A stretch of 53,468 nt of DNA, taken from NCBI GenBank assembly GCA_937867335.1, contig CALMKX010000376.1, forward strand, positions 1 to 53,468, written 5' to 3'. Both the position numbers and the translations under genes were made by a program. Each line of letters opens with the position of its first letter. Position 1 is the first letter of the stretch. Shown piece after piece: positions 22,848 to 31,193 of the stretch. The notes beneath the pieces were generated by a model. The model did not search any database, had not been told where the DNA came from, and saw only the letters and a list, made by a program, of their open reading frames with translations. The stretch is from an uncultured Acidobacteriota bacterium. Its GTDB lineage: Bacteria; Acidobacteriota; Thermoanaerobaculia; Multivoradales; SZUA-115.

Positions 22848-24059
22848 ATGAACTACCCAGCTCGGGACCGGGATACCCTGGCGGTCCAGGCGGGACGCCA
22901 GGAGCTTCGAGCCTTGGGCGTCCACGCGCCGCCGATCGATCTCTCTTCGACCTATCCGATCGAGGATCTCGACATCGCGGGCGAGAGCCTGGAGTCGATG
23001 GCCGGCGGCGGCCCGCCGATCGGCTCGCCGATCTACGGGCGCTTGCACAGCCCCACGGTGGCTCGGGTGGAAGCGGCCCTCGCCCAGCTCGAAGGCACCG
23101 AGGAGGCTGTGGCCTTCTCTTCCGGCATGGCGGCGATCACGGCCTGTCTGCTGGCAGCCTGCCGCCGGCGCGGCCGGCACGTCGTGGCGGTGCGGCCGGT
23201 TTACGGCACCACCGACCATCTGCTCGCAAGCGACCTGCTGGCCATCGAAGTGAGCTGGGCCAAGGCCGACGAGATCAGCCAGGCCCTGCGGCCGGATACC
23301 GCCCTGGTGGTGATCGAGACTCCGGGCAACCCCACCCTGGATCTGGTGGACATCGCCGCTGTGGTGGCCCAGGCCGGAGACGTGCCAGTGCTGGTGGATT
23401 CCACCTTCGCCACGCCGATCCTCCAGCAGCCCGCCGAGCTGGGCGCGAGCTTGGTGGTCCACAGCGCCACCAAGTTCTTGGGCGGCCATGGCGACGTGAT
23501 CGCCGGCATGGTGGCTACCAGCTCCGCATGGGCGCGAGAGCTCCGCCAGGTGCGCATGATGACCGGAGCCCTGCTCCATCCTCTGGCGGCCTACCTGCTG
23601 CACCGCGGCATGCCGACCCTGCCGCTCAGGGTTCGCCGAGCCCAGCAGACGGCTGCGGAGCTCGCGGGCCGGTTGTCGCGGCATCCGGCGGTGTTGCGGG
23701 TGCACTATCCCGGCCTGCCGGGAGGGGACCCGCACGGCCTCGTAGGACGCCAGATGCGGGGCCCGGGAGCCCTGGTCTCTTTCGAGCTGGCCGGCGGCCA
23801 CGAAGCGGCGCGCAAGGTGATGGCGGGCCTCCACCACATCACGCCGGCGGTCTCGCTGGGCTCGGCGGATTCGCTGATCCAGCACCCGGCGAGCCTGACG
23901 CACCGGGTGATGGACCCCGAAGCCCGTGAAGCCTGCGGCATCTCGGAGGGCCTGCTGCGGCTTTCGGTGGGCCTCGAAGGGGTGGAGGACCTGTGGCTCG
24001 ACCTTGAAGTGGCCCTGGCGGCCGCCGCCGTCCCGGCGGAGCTGGCGAGCGTCGCCTGA
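22848..24059 (+). CDS. Cys/Met metabolism PLP enzyme, methionine gamma-lyase-like
   Basis: 403 residues starting MNYPARDRDT, with GGAGGGGAGG just upstream; longer frames from 22662 run into the lrp-like gene. The fold-type I PLP enzyme motifs are present: SPIYGRLHSPTVARVEAALAQLEG, SSGMAAITA, ETPGNPTLDLVD, and PLP lysine 209 in HSATKFLGGHGD. The family includes gamma-lyases releasing methanethiol from methionine. The Tyr of VYGTTDHLL is kept, but the Cys116 typical of P. putida methionine gamma-lyase is Thr here, so cystathionine-type activity is possible. The adjacent mddA and the divergent Lrp regulator favour a methanethiol-producing role; this is inference from context. Confidence 0.88.
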   Translation: MNYPARDRDTLAVQAGRQELRALGVHAPPIDLSSTYPIEDLDIAGESLESMAGGGPPIGSPIYGRLHSPTVARVEAALAQLEGTEEAVAFSSGMAAITACLLAACRRRGRHVVAVRPVYGTTDHLLASDLLAIEVSWAKADEISQALRPDTALVVIETPGNPTLDLVDIAAVVAQAGDVPVLVDSTFATPILQQPAELGASLVVHSATKFLGGHGDVIAGMVATSSAWARELRQVRMMTGALLHPLAAYLLHRGMPTLPLRVRRAQQTAAELAGRLSRHPAVLRVHYPGLPGGDPHGLVGRQMRGPGALVSFELAGGHEAARKVMAGLHHITPAVSLGSADSLIQHPASLTHRVMDPEAREACGISEGLLRLSVGLEGVEDLWLDLEVALAAAAVPAELASVA

Positions 24060-24083
24060 GGGCCGGCCACCGAGGATAGGATC

Positions 24084-24106
24084 GCTCGGGGGCACGGCCC
24101 CCGAGC
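24084..24106 (+). promoter_or_regulatory. Strong hairpin at the mddA start codon
   Basis: A 10-bp perfect stem, GCTCGGGGGC (24084-24093) with GCCCCCGAGC (24097-24106), loop ACG, ending two bases before the mddA ATG. There is no T-run, so it is not an intrinsic terminator. In the mRNA it would cover the ribosome-binding region, so mddA translation might depend on upstream translation or on unfolding. Confidence 0.6.
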
Positions 24107-24108
24107 CC

Positions 24109-24936
24109 ATGCTCGAGCAGCCAACCCTGCTTCCTCTGTCTTGGCAACGGCGCCTGCCGATTCTGGTGGGCGGCTGGCTATGCTACGCGCTGGCGGTGCG
24201 GAGCCTGCTCTATCTGATGGGCTTTCTCGCCAACCGGGGCGTGGCCAAGACCGTCGACAGTGCGGCGGCCGGCCCGGCCCTGCCGGCGCTGGCCTTGGAC
24301 TTCGGCTGGCTGATGGTCTTCGTTCTGCCCCACAGCTGGTTGGCGAGCGAGCGGATGAAACGCTGGCTGGGCGAGCGGCTTCCGGCCTGGGCCGAGACCT
24401 CCGGCTACGGCCTGGTCTCCGCCCTCTCTCTGGTCCTGCTGATGTGGCAGTGGCGGCCGGTGCCTGAGCCGATCTGGCGAGCCGAGGGCTCGGCGCGTTG
24501 GCTCCTCGAGGGTCTCTTCTTTGCCGGCTGGCTTCTGGCGCTGGCGGCGTCTTGGACTCTCGGTCACTTCCGCCTCTTCGGCCTGGCGCCGGTCCTGGCT
24601 CACGTGCGGGGCCGGCCCGCTCCGCCGCCCGCCCTCTGCCGACACGGCCTCTACGCCCGGCTGCGCCACCCGATGTACCTGGGCTTTCTCTTGGCCCTCT
24701 GGGCCGCCCCTACCTTCAGCCTGGGCCGCGCGCTCTTCGCCTCGACCCTGTCGCTTTACATCGCCGTCGGCATCCGACTCGAGGAGGCCAAGCTGGCCGA
24801 GCGCTTCGGCGGCGAGTACAGGGCCTATCGGCGGGCGGTGCCTGCGCTGCTGCCACGCTGGCGGCCGCTTCTGCGCGGCCGCCAGCCGGAGCCGCTGCAG
24901 CAGTCCGGCCCTCCCGGCTCCGCCGCGGACGGCTAG
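24109..24936 (+). CDS. mddA: Methanethiol S-methyltransferase MddA-like (NnrU/ICMT fold)
   Basis: 275-residue polytopic membrane protein. It follows the family layout along its whole length: MGFLANRGVAKTVDS, the LPHSWLASERMKRW segment, the TM core LMWQWRPVPEPIW, LAHVRGRP, and C-terminal HGLYARLRHPMYLGFLL with LEEAKLAERFGGEYRAYRR and VPALLPRW. MddA methylates methanethiol with S-adenosylmethionine to give dimethyl sulfide; other NnrU-family proteins have different roles. The gene directly follows a methionine gamma-lyase-like gene, 49 bases away, consistent with a Met -> methanethiol -> DMS pathway. The start ATG 24109 has no clear ribosome-binding site and sits at the base of a hairpin. Confidence 0.85.
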   Translation: MLEQPTLLPLSWQRRLPILVGGWLCYALAVRSLLYLMGFLANRGVAKTVDSAAAGPALPALALDFGWLMVFVLPHSWLASERMKRWLGERLPAWAETSGYGLVSALSLVLLMWQWRPVPEPIWRAEGSARWLLEGLFFAGWLLALAASWTLGHFRLFGLAPVLAHVRGRPAPPPALCRHGLYARLRHPMYLGFLLALWAAPTFSLGRALFASTLSLYIAVGIRLEEAKLAERFGGEYRAYRRAVPALLPRWRPLLRGRQPEPLQQSGPPGSAADG

Positions 24937-25734
24937 CTACTGCTTGTTGAGGCTCTTGTCGTAGTCGAAGTAGCCCACCGAATACTCCCGTGGGATCTGC
25001 GCGTTGGCGGCCCGGTAGCGGTTGAGGTAGTCGAGGATCTTCGGGTTGGTGTTGCCCATGCGCCGCTCGAAGCCGAGAAAATCCGCCGCGAACCAGTCGA
25101 AGATCTTCGACAGCCGGACGCTCTTCGCTCCCGGGTCGACAGCGCAGTTGCGGGTCTCGGCCACGAAGCCGCGCATTCCGGCGTCGAGATCGGCGTCGAG
25201 GGTTGCGGGCTCGAAGGCCTTCTGGGGCAGGATCGGGCAGCCTAGGGAGGCGCAGTTGAGCGCCGCGTGCACTCGGGGGTCCTTGAACTCGCCGCGGACG
25301 ATGTCGTCCTCCAGCCGCTTGAGGTTGGTGACCTGGCCGCCGACTTTGATGTCCATGTTGACGAAGAAGCCGAGGCCGGTGCCGAAGGGGTACCACACGG
25401 ATTCGACGTCCGGCCAGCGCGCCAACACGCCCTTGAAGACCATGGCGTTGTAGGCGTTGAGGTAGTAGGCGAGAGAGTCGTTCCGCGTGGGGAAGAGCTC
25501 CGGATTCGACCGCGGGCTGGTTTTCTCCACCGCCGCGACGTAACGATCGAGGGCACTGCGATCCTGCGACAGGCCCTGGTAGTTCACCCGGCCTCGGGCA
25601 TCGACGTACTTCGAAACCACGCTGTTCCAGTCCTGGTGCGAGAAGCCCTGGCTCTGGGCCTGGGCGCTCGTGGCGGCGAGAAAGGCCCCCGCGATCAGGG
25701 CCAGGGTTCCTAGACACTCGGCGATCTTCGGCAT
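24937..25734 (-). CDS. Secreted DUF547 protein
   Basis: 265 residues with a signal peptide (LALIAGAFLAATSAQAQ). DUF547 hallmarks are YYLNAYNAMVFKGVL near residue 95, then HAALNCASLGCPIL near 160 and FDWFAADF. DUF547 is a widespread domain with a proposed peptidase-like core; its biochemical role is not known to me. ATG 25734 follows AGGGGAG. It is convergent with mddA, with no bases between the stops, and its start is divergent from a radical SAM gene. Confidence 0.9.
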   Translation of the reverse strand: MPKIAECLGTLALIAGAFLAATSAQAQSQGFSHQDWNSVVSKYVDARGRVNYQGLSQDRSALDRYVAAVEKTSPRSNPELFPTRNDSLAYYLNAYNAMVFKGVLARWPDVESVWYPFGTGLGFFVNMDIKVGGQVTNLKRLEDDIVRGEFKDPRVHAALNCASLGCPILPQKAFEPATLDADLDAGMRGFVAETRNCAVDPGAKSVRLSKIFDWFAADFLGFERRMGNTNPKILDYLNRYRAANAQIPREYSVGYFDYDKSLNKQ

Positions 25735-25990
25735 TCGCTCCCCTTTGGTGGTCGGCTCGAGGTGAGTCGCCCTGGTTGCTGAGTCCTGCCCGGGCGCTCG
25801 CCGTCCGTTTGAGAATACGGCTACCCCTCCCGGCCGGATGAGTCCCCGTCATTGTGCCGGAGCGAGGTCCAGAGAGCCAAGCGCTGGCAAGGAGCTTCCT
25901 CGCCGGAGAGCCTGCTAAGCTCATCCGAGATCTTCCCAGTTCCGTACTGCAGTGAGCTCGAGCCCGGATTCAGGAAAGAGGAGGGAGAGC

Positions 25991-27349
25991 ATGAAGAAGA
26001 TCCTGGCCGCTCTGCGCGAGCCCATCCCGGAGGAGATGCGCCAGCTCCTGGCGGAGCGGTGGAGTGCTTTGCCGGAGGCTCTCCAGACCCCGTGGCAGGT
26101 GGTGGGCCGCCACCACGTCCACTGCGGCTATACCCTGGGGCCTGCCTATTGCTCCTTCGGCTGCAGCCATTGCTATCTGCCGGGCAACGCCAACCAGGTG
26201 CCGCTGCCGAGCGCGGAAGAGATGCGCGAGCAGATCGCCGCCAACCGTCGTCTCCTCGGGCCAGGCGGAGGGTTGCAGATCACCGGTGGCGACGTGGTCG
26301 ACGCCTACTTCCGCGCCGGCCGGGAAGACGAGCTGGTGCAGTTGGTGCGCTACGCCAACGAAGTGGGTGTGGTGCCGATGCTGATGACCCACGGCCAGCG
26401 GCTGCTCGAGCAGCCGGCCTATCTCGCCAGGCTGGTGCAGGAGGGCGGGCTGCGCAAGCTCGCCGTGCACATCGACATCACCATGGCAGGGCGGCCCGGC
26501 TTCCCGGTGAAGGAACTCCGGAGCGAAGCGGATCTCCACCCTCTGCGAGAAGCTTTCGTGGACCTCATCCTCTCGACCCGGAAACGGACCGGCGTGAGTT
26601 TCTTCGCCGCCCACACCGTGACCGTCAGCGAACGGAACCTGGGCTCGATCGCCGAAATCCTCCGCTGGCTCAAGGCCTCGCCTCGACATCTGGAGGCTTT
26701 CCGTTTGATCAGCTTCCAGACCGAGGCCGACGTCGGCAGGACCCGCTTCTCGAAGGTGCCGGTGAGCCCCGAGAAGGTCTGGGAGGCCGTCTGCGAGGGC
26801 GTGGGCCTTTCTCTCTCGCGGGACAACCTCTGGTTCGGCCACCCGGACTGCAGCAATATGAGCCACCTTCTGGTGCTGTTCCCGGAAGGCCGGGCGATCA
26901 ATCTGAGTCCGGCGGACGAATCGAGCCGCGCCTTCTGGAGCGAAGTCCTCCGCCTGTTCGGCGGGGTCGGGGCCCGTGGAGAGAACTTCGCCGAGTCGGT
27001 GGCGAGGAAGGTCGGTGTCATCTTGCGCCACCCCGAGATTCTCGCCAAGACCGCTCGCTACGCTCTGGAGAGGATGAGGCAGGAAGGTCTGGGGCCTTCC
27101 CTGCTGGCTCGCTACGCTGCCGGCCAGGTAGGAGGGCTCAACATCGTGCTGCACAACTTCATGAGCGCCGATCAAGTGGCCGCGGGTGAGGGCGCAACGC
27201 GAGAACGCCTCGCCGCCTGCTCGTTCCGCGGAGCGGTCGAGCGCGACGGCGTCTGGCAGGCCGTGCCGATGTGCGAGATGAACGCCCTCGAGCGAGAAGA
27301 GCTCTACCGCCAAGAGATCGAGCGCGTTCGCCTGCCGATCGTCGCTTGA
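25991..27349 (+). CDS. Radical SAM protein of unknown function
   Basis: 452 residues starting MKKILAALREP after GAGGAGGGAG. The radical SAM cluster motif is YCSFGCSHC near residue 55 (Cx3Cx2C), which binds a 4Fe-4S cluster that cleaves S-adenosylmethionine. GGGLQITGGDVVDAYF and LAVHIDITMAGRPG fit the barrel strands. The C-terminal half (from about 280) has HPDCSNMSHLLVLFPEGR and further Cys, but no second Cx2-Cys cluster I can define. No precursor peptide or partner gene is adjacent, so substrate and product are unknown. It appears monocistronic. Confidence 0.85.
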   Translation: MKKILAALREPIPEEMRQLLAERWSALPEALQTPWQVVGRHHVHCGYTLGPAYCSFGCSHCYLPGNANQVPLPSAEEMREQIAANRRLLGPGGGLQITGGDVVDAYFRAGREDELVQLVRYANEVGVVPMLMTHGQRLLEQPAYLARLVQEGGLRKLAVHIDITMAGRPGFPVKELRSEADLHPLREAFVDLILSTRKRTGVSFFAAHTVTVSERNLGSIAEILRWLKASPRHLEAFRLISFQTEADVGRTRFSKVPVSPEKVWEAVCEGVGLSLSRDNLWFGHPDCSNMSHLLVLFPEGRAINLSPADESSRAFWSEVLRLFGGVGARGENFAESVARKVGVILRHPEILAKTARYALERMRQEGLGPSLLARYAAGQVGGLNIVLHNFMSADQVAAGEGATRERLAACSFRGAVERDGVWQAVPMCEMNALEREELYRQEIERVRLPIVA

Positions 27350-27358
27350 GATGGAAAA

Positions 27359-27382
27359 CGCCCGGGCCGGGCGACCCGGGCG
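27359..27382 (-). terminator. Intrinsic terminator of the tail-fibre-like gene
   Basis: 8-bp perfect stem CGCCCGGG (27359-27366) with CCCGGGCG (27375-27382) and an 8-base loop. On the minus strand the stem is followed by TTTTCC, so it ends the 27406-29229 transcript. On the plus strand it lacks a T-run but may still slow the radical SAM transcript. Confidence 0.75.
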
Positions 27383-27405
27383 AGAGAGAGTCGCACTGCT
27401 GAGAG

Positions 27406-29229
27406 CTAGTGAGCCTTCTTCAGCTCGACCAGAGCAGCCTCGAGAGCGGCGAGGCGATCCTTGAGCTCCTGATTCTCCTTCGACAGAGAAGAGATCTGCG
27501 TGTGCTGGTCGACGGTGTAGAGGGTCAGCTCTTCCACCTTCTCGAGCAGCCGCATCTGGAACTGCGACATGTTGAGGCCGCCGGACTTGATCTGGTCCTG
27601 AGAGGGAACGTTGGGCAGGTGCTTGTTCTGCTCCACATAGTTCGCCAGCTGGTCGATCGGCATGAGGTTGTAGTGCGGCTCGAAGACATAGTCCGGCACG
27701 TTAAGGGTGGTGCCGTCGTCGATGAACGAGCCGCCCGAGACCAGGATGTTGCCGCCGTTGACGTGGAGGAGCTCGGTGGGGCTGGTGGTACCGACACCCA
27801 CGCGGCCGTTCTGGCGGACCACGATGCGGGTGGTGGGCGTGGTGCTGCCGTTGGCGGTGGTCTGGAACACCAGGCGGGTGCCGTTGGCCGTGGCCGTGAA
27901 GTTCTCCTCGGCGCGGGCATCGATCGACACCGTCGTGGGGCCGAAGCCCGAGCCGGTGTGACCGCGCATCGCCAGGCCGCCGATCAGGTCGTTGATCTGG
28001 ATCGCTGCGGGTACCGCGCTCGAGCCCCGTGCGCGACGGAAGATCAGATCGCTGCGGTCGGTGGAGGTGTCGCTGAAAGTCGTGGTCTGGATGTTCGAGA
28101 CGCCGGAGCCGGTGACGTCCAGGTGCTCGCCCGGGGAGGCCGTGCCCACGCCGACGTTGCCGGAAGCGCTGATGTCGAGGGAGCTGGTAGGCGCGCCCGG
28201 GCGGATACGCAGGGGCAGGCGCGAGCCACCGGTGACGTCGCGGACGAAGAAGTTGGCCTCGTTACCGGCGATGTCCCAGGTCTGGGCGGTGAAGCCGCCG
28301 CTGCTGTTCTGCTCCAGCCGCAGGGCCGGCGTGTTGCTGGTGTTGACGTGGAGGTCGAGCACCGGAGTCGAGGTGCGGAAGCCCACTCGGCCGGTCGAGT
28401 CGACGAAGATCGAGTTGGTAGAGGCGCCGGCGGTCACTGTGAACGGCACCTTGGACCCGGTGATGTCCTCGATCGAGAACTTACTCTGGCCTCCCGAGGC
28501 CGAGTCGTTGGCAGTGAGCTGCCAGTCGTTGGCCGGGAAACCCGCGCCGGTGGAAGTGTCGTCGAACTTGATGCGGGTGTTGTTCTCTTTCAGGCGAATG
28601 GTATCGAAGCCGAAGGACTCGTTGTTCACGCAATCGAGACCCACACAGGCGCTGCCCTGGACGATCAGGTCGTCGGGGATCACCTGGTCGCGCAGCGACA
28701 GGCTGGGGGTACCGGTCGCCTGGCTGCGAGCGATCGGCGCCGGGCGGCCGGGCCGCGGCTCGGTAGCACCGGCCGTCACGATGCTGCCAGCTTCGATGCG
28801 AAAGCTGCCGGAGTCGATCAGTCGGGCCGGCAGGTTGAGCGAAGCCTGGATCGCCGCCAGCGCTGCCTCGTCACCGGCCTCGCGGGCCGCCGCCATGCGG
28901 GCACGGACGTCGTTGCTGATCCGAGGCACCAGCTCGAGCTGCCAGGTGTAGGCTCCGTCCGGCAAACGGTTGCCGGCCTTGTCGAAGGCCTCGAAGGTGA
29001 TCGGCTGTCCTGCCGAAATCTCCCGCCGCACCACCTGGCCATCCGGACGCGAGATGGTCAGCACCGATCGTTCCATGGCGATGCGAGCTTGCCACTCGAG
29101 GCCGCTGGCGCTCTGGGTGAGATCCGCGATCGCCAGATCGGCTTCCTGGGCCTGGACCCGCTGGGCCGGAACCAGACCGGCCACAAGCAGGAGCAGCAGC
29201 GCGAGGAACCAGACTCTCTTCTGCATCAT
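27406..29229 (-). CDS. Secreted tail-fibre-like protein with coiled-coil tail
   Basis: 607 residues from ATG 29229, five bases after AAGGAG, with a signal peptide (LALLLLLVAGLVPAQRVQA). The middle part has repeated blocks (GRVGFRTSTP, GNVGVGTASP, GRVGVGTTSP), each preceded by LDLHV/LHVNG-type strands, as in bacterial and phage fibre proteins. The end DYVFEPHYNLMPIDQLANYV, KHLPNVPS and a heptad-rich coiled coil is typical of secreted fibre-like proteins in Bacteroidetes and Acidobacteria. No S74 chaperone peptidase is visible. Probably an extracellular or surface trimeric fibre. No phage genes surround it. Confidence 0.8.
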   Translation of the reverse strand: MMQKRVWFLALLLLLVAGLVPAQRVQAQEADLAIADLTQSASGLEWQARIAMERSVLTISRPDGQVVRREISAGQPITFEAFDKAGNRLPDGAYTWQLELVPRISNDVRARMAAAREAGDEAALAAIQASLNLPARLIDSGSFRIEAGSIVTAGATEPRPGRPAPIARSQATGTPSLSLRDQVIPDDLIVQGSACVGLDCVNNESFGFDTIRLKENNTRIKFDDTSTGAGFPANDWQLTANDSASGGQSKFSIEDITGSKVPFTVTAGASTNSIFVDSTGRVGFRTSTPVLDLHVNTSNTPALRLEQNSSGGFTAQTWDIAGNEANFFVRDVTGGSRLPLRIRPGAPTSSLDISASGNVGVGTASPGEHLDVTGSGVSNIQTTTFSDTSTDRSDLIFRRARGSSAVPAAIQINDLIGGLAMRGHTGSGFGPTTVSIDARAEENFTATANGTRLVFQTTANGSTTPTTRIVVRQNGRVGVGTTSPTELLHVNGGNILVSGGSFIDDGTTLNVPDYVFEPHYNLMPIDQLANYVEQNKHLPNVPSQDQIKSGGLNMSQFQMRLLEKVEELTLYTVDQHTQISSLSKENQELKDRLAALEAALVELKKAH

Positions 29230-29795
29230 GGGACTCCTTTCAGGTTCATTGGGGTGATGAACTGGTGCTTGGGCTTCCGGTACGCAACGCCCGTTACGTC
29301 CATTCATTCCCAAGACGGACCAGCTTGAAATCCAGGCGACGATTCGACCCGAGAGCGCCCGCGCAGAGAGGAAGTCCCGGAGAGAGGCAGAGACTCGCGA
29401 GCGAGAGATTCCAGTGGAGAAACCAGGATAGCAGATAAGCTCCTGCGCTACAACTCAAGCGTCCTGAAGCATCTCGGCCAATCAGCTTTATGATATGGAG
29501 AAATTATACTCGATAAGGTCCACCTGAAGCAAGTCCGAGTCCGGTGTCGGTGTCGACAGCGGCGCGCTCGGCTTGTCAGATTCGCGCAAGCTGTGGCAAT
29601 CTATGCACGGCTCCGAGATTTCGGGCAACTCGTCTCGGACACATCCAGAGAGTCGCAGGCCTCCTTTCGCGGGGGGTCAGCGCGGCGACATCGTCGCCGA
29701 GACCACTGCCGTCGAAGCAACCAGAACGCGCAACCTCGTTGGTGAGCCGCAGGCCTGCGGTGAGCCGCCCGAGGCCTGGAGGGCGCCCTAGCCGT
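29230..29795. other. Long non-coding gap between fibre gene and helicase-like gene
   Basis: 566 bases without a credible gene. The region about 29450-29520 is A+T-rich and holds the minus-strand promoter described separately. The helicase-like frame stays open upstream of 29796 to a GTG at 29544, but this extension matches no family and has no ribosome-binding site. Confidence 0.5.
29503..29532 (-). promoter_or_regulatory. Sigma-70-type promoter for the fibre gene
   Basis: On the minus strand TTGCTT (29527-29532) and a perfect TATAAT (29503-29508) are 18 bases apart in an A+T-rich patch. It points toward the fibre gene and would give a leader of about 265 bases. Confidence 0.5.
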
Positions 29796-31187
29796 ATGAG
29801 CTTTTCTTTGTTCGGGCTTCACCCGCAGCTGCTTGCCAACCTATCGGACCTCGGCCTCTACGAAGCAACTCCTGAACAGCGTGCGCTGCTGCCGTCGATT
29901 CTCGCCGGCGGCGACCTGCTGATCCGTTCGCCCTCCAGCTCCAGCCGCACTCTTTGCTGTCTGGTGGGCGCGGTGCAGCGACTGCTGACTCGCCCAGCCG
30001 AAGGTGGCCGCGTTCTCCTGGTCACCGGCTCGGAGATGCGTGCCGCCGAGCTCCTGGCCCAGGGCAACGCGCTTGCCGCGCACACGCCGTTCGCTTTTGG
30101 CCGCTACGGCGACCGGGGCAACGGCAAGCCGGTCGTCGCCTGGGCCACCTCGTTCGAGCGCCTCGAAGGGGCACTCTCCCAACCCGAGGATCTGTCTCCC
30201 CTCGAGCTGCTGGTGATCGAAGAGCCGGAAGCCTCGGCGGCCTCAGGCGAGCTCTTGGCCCGCTTGGTTGCTCTGCTGCCGTCCCTCGAGCAGAGGTTGA
30301 TCCTCACCGCTTCGAGCGCGCCGGCCGTGCGGGAGCTCGCCGAGAAGATGCTGCGCCATCCGGTGGTGCTCGAGGTTGGAGCCCCTGCGGCCGCTCCCAG
30401 CTCCAGCGCGCCGCGCAACGAGGCGGTCTTCAGCCTGCGCGATGAAGCCAAAGGGCCCATGCTGCTGAAGCTCCTGGCCGAGCAGCCAGAAGGCAAGGCG
30501 CTGATCTTCACGCGCACGCGCTTTCGCGCCAATCGGTTGAGCGAATGGCTCAACCGCCAGGGTCACGCCGCCGAGCGCATCCACGGCGACCGCACCTTCC
30601 GCCAGCGCTCCGAAGCCCTCGCCGGCTTCAAGAACGGCTCCTACCGGGTTCTGGTGACCACCGACATCGCCGCCCGCGGCCTCGATGTGGAGGGGATTTC
30701 TCACCTGATCCACTTCGATGTGCCGTCTTCCGCGGACGACTACCGCGAGCGCCTGGAGCGCACTCCGGCGCGGCCCGAGGGCCTCGAGGCCGTCACCCTG
30801 GTGAGCGACGCCGACGAGGCCTACCTGCGCGCGATCGAGCGCGGCCTGGGCCGGGCGCTGCCGCGCAAGGCGCTCGAGGAAGAGGCTCTTCCTGCGCCCA
30901 CGGGTTCGGCGCTCGAGCTCGGGGAGCCGGAGCGACAGCCCAAGGCCAAGCCCGCGAAGAAGGAGGGGGCTCCGCGCAAGGAGCATTCCTCGCACTCGAG
31001 CTCCGAAGACGAAGAGGAGTCCCGGATCCGGGCGATGGCGGAAGCCCAGCAAGCGGCTGCCGTGGCGGCCCGCATGAGTCCATCGCGGATGGGCATCATG
31101 GAGTATCGGGCGCCCCGCCCGGCTCGAGCCGAAAAAGGGCAGGGGCCGGCGCGCCGCAAGTCGCGCTCGCGGCGCTCCTCCCGCTGA
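29796..31187 (+). CDS. DEAD-box helicase-like protein with degenerate ATPase motifs
   Basis: 463 residues. The two-RecA-domain layout of a DEAD-box RNA helicase is clear. The Q-motif Gln is kept (ATPEQRALLPSILAGGD), and the C-terminal domain has AERIHGDRTFRQRSEAL and VLVTTDIAARGLDVEG (motif V). But motif I (AxTGSGKT) reads SPSSSSRT at residues 45-52, with Lys replaced by Arg. Motif II (DEAD) is EEPE at 142-145, motif III is TASS, and motif VI (HRxGRxGR) reads ERLERTPAR. ATP hydrolysis is therefore unlikely. The C-terminus is basic and Ser/Arg-rich (ARRKSRSRRSSR), suited to RNA binding. Start ATG 29796; GGAGGG lies somewhat far upstream. Probably an RNA-binding pseudo-helicase. Confidence 0.85.
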   Translation: MSFSLFGLHPQLLANLSDLGLYEATPEQRALLPSILAGGDLLIRSPSSSSRTLCCLVGAVQRLLTRPAEGGRVLLVTGSEMRAAELLAQGNALAAHTPFAFGRYGDRGNGKPVVAWATSFERLEGALSQPEDLSPLELLVIEEPEASAASGELLARLVALLPSLEQRLILTASSAPAVRELAEKMLRHPVVLEVGAPAAAPSSSAPRNEAVFSLRDEAKGPMLLKLLAEQPEGKALIFTRTRFRANRLSEWLNRQGHAAERIHGDRTFRQRSEALAGFKNGSYRVLVTTDIAARGLDVEGISHLIHFDVPSSADDYRERLERTPARPEGLEAVTLVSDADEAYLRAIERGLGRALPRKALEEEALPAPTGSALELGEPERQPKAKPAKKEGAPRKEHSSHSSSEDEEESRIRAMAEAQQAAAVAARMSPSRMGIMEYRAPRPARAEKGQGPARRKSRSRRSSR

Positions 31188-31193
31188 TCGGCT

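Noticed and set aside
24084-24106. Intrinsic terminator between lyase and mddA
   Set aside because: There is no T-run on either strand and the stem abuts a start codon; kept as a regulatory hairpin instead.
29544-29795. N-terminal extension of the helicase-like protein
   Set aside because: The extension is Ser/Arg/Pro-rich with no family likeness and no ribosome-binding site; the helicase-like sequence begins at ATG 29796.
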